Below, piece after piece: positions 1 through 4,818 of a DNA stretch of 5,345 nt. The notes under the pieces are model-generated. The model made no database searches, was not told where the DNA came from, and saw nothing but the letters and a program-made list of their open reading frames with translations. The stretch is from an uncultured Desulfovibrionaceae bacterium. GTDB lineage: Bacteria > Desulfobacterota > Desulfovibrionia > Desulfovibrionales > Desulfovibrionaceae. The stretch's first letter is position 1, and every line of letters begins with the position of its first letter. Position numbers and translations under genes: made by a program. Location: contig CAMQUX010000106.1 in assembly GCA_947037905.1 (NCBI GenBank), forward strand, positions 1 through 5,345, written 5' to 3'.

Positions 1-1381
1 TACAGGTGCAGGTGGTATAATTAATGCAACAATTGCTGAAGCCGAGTTTGCTAAAAAGTCTTTAGTTGTTCTAATTCTTTTTGCATTAGTTATAAGCCTT
101 ATTATGGGATCATATATAATCCGAAGTATTAGTAATGCATTAGGAGCAGATCCTGCAGATTTAACTCATATAACTGATAGTGTAATGAATGGAATTTTAG
201 ATTTTAAAAGAACTGGAAATGAAATAGGAATATACGGAAATATTCTTCAAATGGTGGAGAACTTAAAAAAATTAATTGCTTCAGCAAAAGAGCAAACAAT
301 AGAGGCAGAAAAAATAGCAGAATCCGCACAAGTTGCGATGAATGATGCTGCTGTGGCAAATGAATTAGTTGCAAAAAATACCGCACATAGCTTAGAAACT
401 CTTAATGCTGCGAAACAGATAGTAAGTGAAGTAGTACTCTCTACAGACGACTTAACGAAAAAAAGTACTAACATTGCAGACAATGTAGTAAGTCAACAAG
501 AACGAGCAACTGAAATAGCAGCTGCAATGGAAGAAATGACAGCAACTATTACAGATGTAGCTCAAAATGCAGTCAGCGCAAGTAAATCTGCCTCAACATC
601 AAAAGAAGAAGCTATTAAAGGTGCACATTTAGTCAGAGAAGTTGTTGATTCAATAAACGGCGTATCAGATGATAGTGAGCTTCTACAAGAAAGTATAGCA
701 GAGTTAAATAGACAAACAAAAACAATCGGCTCTGTAATGAGCGTGATAAGTGATATCGCCGACCAAACAAATCTTTTAGCACTAAATGCAGCTATTGAAG
801 CAGCTCGAGCAGGAGATGCAGGTCGAGGGTTTGCTGTAGTTGCTGATGAGGTAAGAAAGTTAGCAGAACGAACAATGCAAGCAACATCAGAAGTTGACCA
901 AAATATTTCTAATATTAGAATTGTAGTTGAAAAAAATACACAAATTGTAGGAAATAGTGCTGAAAAAATAACAAACGCAACAGTGTTGACAAAAAAATCT
1001 GGAGCAGCTTTAACCAAAATTGTTGAAATGGTAGGTGAAACAACAAGCCAAATAAACAACATAGCAATTGCGGTAGAACAACAGTCTTCAGCATCAGAAG
1101 AAATTGCTGTCCGCGTAGGTGAAATAACTAAATTAATAGGCACCACATCTTCTAATGCAAATGAATCTTTATCAACAATAGGAAATTTATCACAGCTTAC
1201 AAACAACTTATTTCAAGTGATGGATAGTGTTGAACACCAAAATAATGGTGTAACACCAACTAAAGCGGAAGTTATTTACCAAGAAGAATCACAAGATGCC
1301 GAATATAAACCTGTCATAAAAGAGAAAAAAGAAGTACTAAAATTATCAAATTTAATAGATAATTTTGATGACTTAACATAA
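1..1381 (+). CDS. Methyl-accepting chemotaxis protein, C-terminal part (5' end outside window)
   Basis: This is a chemoreceptor that signals to the CheA/CheW kinase complex at the inner membrane. The frame is open to the left edge (first full codon at position 2), so the ATG at 104 is internal. The 34 residues before it include most of a membrane helix (about 59-120, LVVLILFALVISLIMG), which should be the second transmembrane segment. The periplasmic sensor domain is therefore outside the window. Numbering from the internal Met, residues about 8-58 form a degenerate HAMP linker (LGADPADL...GIYGNILQMVENLKKLI). Alanine/glutamate-rich coiled coil follows, with the kinase-control hairpin tip at residues 220-257 (DQTNLLALNAAIEAARAGD, then RGFAVVADEVRKLAERT; bases 761-874). 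Possible methylation helices with paired Glu/Gln flank the tip. The C-terminus (residues about 385-425) is a charged tail with no NWETF-type CheR/CheB tether. The ligand cannot be inferred. The family call is very secure. Confidence 0.96.
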   Translation, partial: TGAGGIINATIAEAEFAKKSLVVLILFALVISLIMGSYIIRSISNALGADPADLTHITDSVMNGILDFKRTGNEIGIYGNILQMVENLKKLIASAKEQTIEAEKIAESAQVAMNDAAVANELVAKNTAHSLETLNAAKQIVSEVVLSTDDLTKKSTNIADNVVSQQERATEIAAAMEEMTATITDVAQNAVSASKSASTSKEEAIKGAHLVREVVDSINGVSDDSELLQESIAELNRQTKTIGSVMSVISDIADQTNLLALNAAIEAARAGDAGRGFAVVADEVRKLAERTMQATSEVDQNISNIRIVVEKNTQIVGNSAEKITNATVLTKKSGAALTKIVEMVGETTSQINNIAIAVEQQSSASEEIAVRVGEITKLIGTTSSNANESLSTIGNLSQLTNNLFQVMDSVEHQNNGVTPTKAEVIYQEESQDAEYKPVIKEKKEVLKLSNLIDNFDDLT

Positions 1382-1401
1382 AACAAAGCACTATTAGTCG
1401 C

Positions 1402-1436
1402 AAAAAAAAGGTTAATTGAAAAATTAGCCTTTTTTT
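1402..1436 (+). terminator. Rho-independent terminator after the chemoreceptor gene
   Basis: An A-tract and GGTTAAT (1410-1416) pair with ATTAGCC and a T-tract (1423-1436) around the 6-nt loop TGAAAA. The stem has one T-G wobble. The hairpin starts 21 bp after the stop codon and separates the chemoreceptor gene from fba. The A-tract opposite the T-tract would also let it act on the minus strand, but no minus-strand gene ends here. Confidence 0.85.
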
Positions 1437-1493
1437 GTAACTACTGAACATTTAATGCCAAAGAAAATACTCTAAGTCTCATAAGAAAGTAAG

Positions 1494-1530
1494 AGCTTTT
1501 ATTGACGAAAAAACTGTATAATGATATTCA
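1494..1530 (+). promoter_or_regulatory. Probable fba-gap promoter region, exact elements uncertain
   Basis: A promoter is expected between the terminator and fba. A perfect TATAAT lies at 1517-1522 with TG directly before it (1515-1516), but the hexamer 17 bp upstream (1494-1499, AGCTTT) is a poor -35. A good -35-like TTGACG lies at 1502-1507. It is only 9 bp from the TATAAT, and at 17 bp spacing it pairs with a weak TATTCA (1525-1530). I favour the TATAAT as the -10 element with a weak -35, but the sequence does not settle it. No sigma-54 -24/-12 motif was seen in the gap. Confidence 0.35.
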
Positions 1531-1561
1531 TAAGAGATAAAGAATAAGAGAGGAGTATTTT

Positions 1562-2485
1562 ATGCCACTTGTATCCCCAAAAGAGATGTTTCAAAAAGCA
1601 TACAATGAAGGTTTTGCCATTGGAGCATTCAATGTAAATAATATGGAAATAATTCAAGGTATAATTCAAGCAGGAGAGGCAGAAAAAAGCCCTCTAATCC
1701 TTCAAGTATCAGCAGGTGCTAAGAAATATGCCGGTTTAACATATATTGTAAAATTAATGGAAGCAGCTGTTGCAACAAGCAATATTCCCTTAGTTCTTCA
1801 TTTAGATCACGGAACAGACTTTGCTATTTGTAAAGAAGTTATAGACGGAGGGTTTACATCTGTAATGATAGATGGCTCTCATTTAGAATTTGAAAAAAAC
1901 ATAGCACTTACCAAAGAAGTAGTAGCATATGCACATGATAAAGGTGTTTTTGTAGAAGCAGAGCTTGGTCGTTTGGCTGGTGTTGAAGAGGATATTGTAT
2001 CAGCTGAACATATTTATACAGACCCAGATGAAGCGGTTGAATTTGTTGAACGAACTGGCTGTGATTCTTTAGCAATAGCTATTGGAACTAGTCATGGCGC
2101 ATATAAATTTAAAGGGGAAGGAAAACTTGATTTTGATCGATTAGAAAAAATATCGCAACTTCTTCCTAATTTTCCAATTGTACTTCATGGTGCATCTTCA
2201 GTTCCACAAGAATTTGTAAAAATGGCCAATGAATTTGGTGGTAATATTGGTTCTGCCTCAGGAGTTCCTGAAGAATTGCTTCGAAAAGCTGCAAGTATGG
2301 CAGTATGTAAAATAAATATTGATACTGATATCCGTTTAGCTATGACAGCGACTATTCGAAAATGCTTAGTAGAGAATCCAGAACATTTTGATCCACGAGA
2401 ATATCTCGCACCAGCAAGAAATGCAGTATATGAAATGGTTAAGTACAAAATTAAAAATGTCTTAGGCTCTTCTGAAAAAATCTAA
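1562..2485 (+). CDS. fba: Class II fructose-1,6-bisphosphate aldolase
   Basis: This cytosolic zinc aldolase cleaves fructose-1,6-bisphosphate to dihydroxyacetone phosphate and glyceraldehyde-3-phosphate, or runs in reverse in gluconeogenesis. The protein is a complete 307-residue TIM barrel, the size of the Helicobacter-type class II enzymes. Visible active-site features are LHLDHG at residues 79-84 (Asp82 catalytic, His83 zinc ligand), VEAELG at 131-136 with Glu134, GTSHG at 175-179 (His178 zinc ligand), LHGAS at 208-212 (His209 zinc ligand) and NIDTD at 252-256 for phosphate/substrate binding. All key residues are present. The start is supported by AGGAG at 1551-1555, 6 nt before the ATG, and by the family-typical N-terminus MPLVS. 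It is the first gene of a two-gene operon with gap, which begins 17 bp after the stop. A tagatose-bisphosphate aldolase of the same family is the main alternative, but the gap linkage favours fba. Confidence 0.95.
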   Translation: MPLVSPKEMFQKAYNEGFAIGAFNVNNMEIIQGIIQAGEAEKSPLILQVSAGAKKYAGLTYIVKLMEAAVATSNIPLVLHLDHGTDFAICKEVIDGGFTSVMIDGSHLEFEKNIALTKEVVAYAHDKGVFVEAELGRLAGVEEDIVSAEHIYTDPDEAVEFVERTGCDSLAIAIGTSHGAYKFKGEGKLDFDRLEKISQLLPNFPIVLHGASSVPQEFVKMANEFGGNIGSASGVPEELLRKAASMAVCKINIDTDIRLAMTATIRKCLVENPEHFDPREYLAPARNAVYEMVKYKIKNVLGSSEKI

Positions 2486-2502
2486 CTAAAAAGGATAAAA
2501 GA

Positions 2503-3489
2503 ATGTCTACTAAAATAGCAATTAATGGTTTTGGCAGAATAGGGCGGTATTTAACACGTTTAATAGCAACAGAAGATACAGGTTTAGACTTAGTTGCAAT
2601 AAATGCTCGTGCAAGCAATGAAGATTTAGTTCATCTTTTTAAATATGATTCTGTTCATGGAACTTTTACTGGAACAGTCGTCGCAAATGAACAAGGCTTT
2701 TTATTAAATGGCAAGCAAGTTATTGTAACACGTGACGATATTGGCAAGTGGCAATGGAAAAAATTAGGCTGTTCTCTCATTGTAGAAACAACTGGTAAAT
2801 TCACTGACCGAAAAAGTGCAGAGAAACATCTTGAATGTGGAGCTGAAAAAGTAATAATCAGCGCTCCTGCTAAAAATGCTGATGCAACTATTGTTTATAA
2901 TGTAAACAATAACGACCTATCTGCAGATGATAAAATTATATCCTCAGCATCATGTACAACTAACTGTTTAGCTCCTTGTCTGCGTATATTGCAAGATAAT
3001 TTTGGAATTCGCTACGGAACAATGACAACAGTTCATTCTTATACTATGAGTCAGCGTATTTTAGACGGCTCACACAAGGATAGACGCCGAGGAAGAGCTT
3101 GTGCTATAAATATGGTTCCAACGACAACAGGGGCGGCTAAGGCTGTATCCTTAGTTATTCCTGAGTTAGCTGATAAATTAGATGGTATGGCAATCCGAGT
3201 GCCTACAGCAAATGTATCATTAATAGATTTTGTATGTGAGTTAGAGAAAGAAACTACAATTGAAGAATTACAAAATCTTTTTCAGACACAAGCAAACGAA
3301 ACACTTGATTATACTGTAGAAGCACTTGTATCTTCAGACTTTACAGGTTCAAGTTTTGGTGGAATTGTTGATGGTAGTTTCTTGAAAGTTTTAAATAAAA
3401 CTCAAGTTAAAATGCTTATTTGGTACGATAATGAATCTGGTTTCACAAACCAACTTTTACGTTTAATTAAGCTTACAGCAAAAAAATAA
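2503..3489 (+). CDS. gap: Type I glyceraldehyde-3-phosphate dehydrogenase, NADP-type pocket residues
   Basis: The enzyme interconverts glyceraldehyde-3-phosphate and 1,3-bisphosphoglycerate in the cytosol. The protein is complete at 328 residues, near the family norm of 330-340. Residues 8-15 (NGFGRIGR) form the dinucleotide-binding loop. SASCTTNC at 148-155 carries the catalytic Cys151, and TVHSYT at 176-181 carries His178. TTTGAAK (207-213) and Arg232 fit the phosphate sites, and WYDNE (307-311) carries the nicotinamide-contacting Asn310. The position usually held by Asp32 in NAD-specific enzymes is Ala35, followed by Arg36, and the usual Leu187-Pro188 is Gly189-Ser190. These changes are associated with NADP or dual use, so the cofactor should not be assumed to be NAD. 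AAAAAGGA (2488-2495) lies 7 nt before the ATG. The gene is co-transcribed with fba and ends at a strong terminator. No phosphoglycerate kinase gene follows. Confidence 0.96.
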   Translation: MSTKIAINGFGRIGRYLTRLIATEDTGLDLVAINARASNEDLVHLFKYDSVHGTFTGTVVANEQGFLLNGKQVIVTRDDIGKWQWKKLGCSLIVETTGKFTDRKSAEKHLECGAEKVIISAPAKNADATIVYNVNNNDLSADDKIISSASCTTNCLAPCLRILQDNFGIRYGTMTTVHSYTMSQRILDGSHKDRRRGRACAINMVPTTTGAAKAVSLVIPELADKLDGMAIRVPTANVSLIDFVCELEKETTIEELQNLFQTQANETLDYTVEALVSSDFTGSSFGGIVDGSFLKVLNKTQVKMLIWYDNESGFTNQLLRLIKLTAKK

Positions 3490-3528
3490 AATTATAACAA
3501 TATTAGATTAAAATATAATATCTATAAC

Positions 3529-3571
3529 AAAAAAAGTGTCCTATTTAGTAAGTAAATAAGACACTTTTTTT
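3529..3571 (+). terminator. Strong rho-independent terminator of the fba-gap operon
   Basis: A7-GTGTC (3529-3540) pairs perfectly with GACAC-T7 (3560-3571). After one C/A mismatch (3541/3559) the stem continues as TATTTA/TAAATA (3542-3547/3553-3558) around the loop GTAAG. It starts 39 bp after the gap stop codon. The A-tract/T-tract symmetry would allow bidirectional function. Confidence 0.92.
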
Positions 3572-3581
3572 GTTTCCTATC

Positions 3582-3749
3582 CACATTCTAAGTCTCGCAT
3601 TCACGTATCTAGTCTCGCATTCACATTCTAAACCTCGCATTCACATTCTAAACCTCGCATTCACGTTCTAAACCTCGCATTCACGTTCTAAACCTCGCAT
3701 TCACGTTCAAAGTCTCGCATTCACGTTCAAAGTCTCGCATTCACATTCA
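3582..3749. repeat. Tandem array of eight 20-bp direct repeats plus a partial ninth
   Basis: Units start every 20 bp from 3582 to 3722, and an 8-bp partial unit covers 3742-3749. A representative unit is CACATTCTAAACCTCGCATT. The 11-bp core CTCGCATTCAC spans every unit junction and is identical in all eight occurrences. The other 9 bp vary: ATTCTAAGT, GTATCTAGT, ATTCTAAAC twice, GTTCTAAAC twice, GTTCAAAGT twice. The array is non-coding: 20 is not a multiple of 3, and the TAA inside TTCTAA closes the frames. The + strand is strongly C-over-G skewed, with 7 C and 1 or 2 G in most units. It lies just after the gap terminator and before a small gene. It could be a minisatellite (variable-number locus), a cluster of protein-binding sites or an iteron-like array. 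The sequence alone does not decide. Confidence 0.95.
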
Positions 3750-3844
3750 GTTTTTTAAATTACAGAAAAATATTTTCATGAGATAAATTAATTAAAAAAT
3801 AATATTAAAGAATTTAAAATATTGTTTTAGTAAAAGGATAGCTT
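3750..3844. other. Extremely AT-rich leader between the repeat array and the small gene
   Basis: This stretch has no gene. Positions 3781-3840 contain only 6 G and no C in 60 bases, in sharp contrast to the repeat array just upstream. A promoter for the small gene and the lipoprotein gene probably lies here. Candidate -10 hexamers are TAATAT (3800-3805) and TAAAAT (3815-3820), but in sequence this AT-rich such matches are expected by chance and neither has a convincing -35. No terminator or gene is visible. Confidence 0.5.
3832..3838 (+). promoter_or_regulatory. Ribosome binding site of the 44-codon small gene
   Basis: AAAAGGA lies 6 nt before the ATG at 3845. The same heptamer at the same distance (4019-4025, ATG at 4032) precedes the lipoprotein gene. 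This matching signal is the main reason for calling the small reading frame a gene. Confidence 0.6.
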
Positions 3845-3979
3845 ATGAAAAATTTTCTTCTGATATTTTCATGCTTGAGTTTATGTTTGAGTTTGTGTTT
3901 CTGGGGTTATACAAAATCAAATGATAAAAATAAACACTCAGGTTTAGGGTTAAGTATAACCACTTTGTTTTATAAATAA
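3845..3979 (+). CDS. Unrecognised 44-residue small protein with signal-peptide-like N-terminus
   Basis: I do not recognise this protein. It begins MKNFLLIFSC and continues as a hydrophobic stretch to about residue 22 containing the exact repeat LSLC-LSLC (residues 11-18). A polar lysine/asparagine-rich part (KSNDKNKHS, 24-32) and a short tail ending LFYK follow. Cysteines at 10, 14 and 18 are evenly spaced by four, so they would lie along one face of a helix. The N-terminus looks like a Sec signal or a single membrane anchor. A lipoprotein is less likely, because IFSC and LSLC both fit the lipobox poorly. The repeat comes from a 12-bp tandem duplication (3875-3886 and 3887-3898) with one base difference. 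The gene ends 52 bp before the Sel1 lipoprotein gene in the same direction, with no terminator between, so co-transcription is likely. It could instead be a remnant of a longer gene. Existence is supported mainly by the ribosome binding site. Confidence 0.5.
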   Translation: MKNFLLIFSCLSLCLSLCFWGYTKSNDKNKHSGLGLSITTLFYK

Positions 3980-3983
3980 TGCA

Positions 3984-4017
3984 AAGTTAAAAAATCAATT
4001 ATCTAACATTTTAACTT
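3984..4017. repeat. 9-bp inverted repeat upstream of the lipoprotein ribosome binding site
   Basis: AAGTTAAAA (3984-3992) and TTTTAACTT (4009-4017) are perfect complements separated by 16 nt, ending 1 nt before the AAAAGGA ribosome binding site. It could form a weak mRNA hairpin or a dyad operator between the small gene and the lipoprotein gene. There is no T-tract, so it is not a terminator. At this AT content, chance is a real alternative. Confidence 0.35.
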
Positions 4018-4031
4018 CAAAAGGAAAAAGT

Positions 4032-4763
4032 ATGAAAAAATCAATTATCATTTTTTGTTTAATTTTAGGACTTGTAGGCTGTGGCACATCGAATGTTCAG
4101 GAAGATAAAACAAAAAAAGACACAGAAAAAAGTGCAGAAAAAAACATAAAAAAAGGTACAGAATTAACCATGCTTAAAGAACAAGCAAAAGCGGGTATAG
4201 TGGACGCACAGTACGAGCTTGCTAATTTGTACTATACAGGGAGTGAAGGTGCAGAACAAAGTTTTGAAAAAGCTGTACAGTGGTATGAGAAGGCTGCAAA
4301 AAAAGGGCATGCAGTTTCTCAATTTTATTTAAGTGCGATGTACACAGATGGCACAGGAGTAAAAAAAGATTTGGATAAAACTTTTGAATGGACAAAAAAA
4401 GCAGCAGAACAAGGGTTAGCAGAAGCAGAGTATAATTTAGGTTATATGTTTGAAACAGGTGAGGGTGTTAAGCAGAACTATCAAGAAGCGCTAAAATGGT
4501 ATGAAAAAGCAGCAGAACAAGGTTTGCCAATAGCTGTTTACAGTATTGGGGATTTATATATTTCTGGCAATGGCGTTCCTGTAAATAAAGAAAAATCTTA
4601 CGCTTATGTAACAGTAGCCGCAGATCTTGAAAATGAGCTAATGGGCGAAGATACCTATGATTTGATATTAGAAAATTTAGAAGAAGAGTTAAGCGTAGAA
4701 GAACTTTTAGGAGCAGAAAAATATATAAATGAATATAAGGTCAAATACGTAAATTTTGATTAA
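4032..4763 (+). CDS. Sel1-like repeat (SLR) lipoprotein
   Basis: This is a predicted exported lipoprotein with a helical-repeat scaffold, a family that generally mediates protein-protein contacts. The partner is unknown. The 243-residue protein starts with a lipoprotein signal peptide: MKKS, a hydrophobic core, and lipobox LVGC at 14-17 with Cys17 as the lipidation site. Gly18 at +2 contains no Asp inner-membrane retention signal. A Lys/Glu/Thr-rich linker (about 20-50) follows. Sel1-like repeats occupy about 55-92, 93-128, 129-164 and a fourth less complete one at 165-198. The best repeat reads AEAEYNLGYMFETGEGVKQN and ends WYEKAAEQG. The C-terminus (199-243) is acidic and probably helical. 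The start is supported by AAAAGGA 6 nt upstream and by the signal peptide. SLR proteins occur in signalling, envelope and host-interaction roles. In a host-associated bacterium an envelope or host-contact role is possible but unproven. It is transcribed after the small gene and ends 27 bp before the stop of a convergent gene. Confidence 0.9.
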   Translation: MKKSIIIFCLILGLVGCGTSNVQEDKTKKDTEKSAEKNIKKGTELTMLKEQAKAGIVDAQYELANLYYTGSEGAEQSFEKAVQWYEKAAKKGHAVSQFYLSAMYTDGTGVKKDLDKTFEWTKKAAEQGLAEAEYNLGYMFETGEGVKQNYQEALKWYEKAAEQGLPIAVYSIGDLYISGNGVPVNKEKSYAYVTVAADLENELMGEDTYDLILENLEEELSVEELLGAEKYINEYKVKYVNFD

Positions 4764-4773
4764 AAGAATTAAA

Positions 4774-4818
4774 AGAAGATAAAAAAGCCCTTATTTTATA
4801 AGGGCTTTTTTATCTTCT
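4774..4818. terminator. Bidirectional terminator between convergent genes
   Basis: AGAAGAT-A6-GCCCTTA (4774-4793) pairs perfectly with its complement at 4799-4818. T4794-A4798 can add a 21st pair, leaving a 3-nt loop. The A6 and T6 tracts inside the stem give a U-tract after the GC-rich GCCCTTA hairpin on either strand, so it fits termination of the lipoprotein gene (+) and of the minus-strand gene. The right arm lies inside the minus-strand coding region. Confidence 0.92.

Noticed and set aside
104..106. ATG at 104 as the start of the chemoreceptor gene
   Set aside because: The frame is open to the left edge, and the 34 codons before this ATG encode most of the transmembrane helix, which the protein needs. 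No ribosome binding site precedes it.
562..1206. Long minus-strand open frame opposite the chemoreceptor (214 codons)
   Set aside because: It lies entirely antisense to the conserved signalling domain. Its composition (Ser, Ala, Ile, Phe-rich) is what the complement of the Ala/Glu/Asn-rich coiled-coil codons gives.
1502..1522. TTGACG and TATAAT as a matched -35/-10 pair
   Set aside because: They are separated by only 9 bp, far too short for a normal sigma-70 promoter.
2185..2448. Minus-strand open frame opposite the end of fba
   Set aside because: It is a shadow of a well-conserved gene, without recognisable protein features.
3489..3530. AT-rich partial repeats (TTATAAC/TATAAC) between gap and its terminator
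   Set aside because: Short matches in nearly pure A/T sequence are expected by chance.
3582..3749. CRISPR array
   Set aside because: The period is only 20 bp with an 11-bp core and no unique spacers. The intervening 9 bp are themselves near-identical, and no cas gene is present.
3582..3749. Repeat array as a coding repeat domain
   Set aside because: A 20-bp period shifts the frame at each unit, and TAA within TTCTAA interrupts the + frames. No start with a ribosome binding site leads into it.
3800..3820. TAATAT and TAAAAT as firm promoter -10 calls
   Set aside because: The region is about 90% A+T, so such hexamers carry little information, and no -35 partner stands out.
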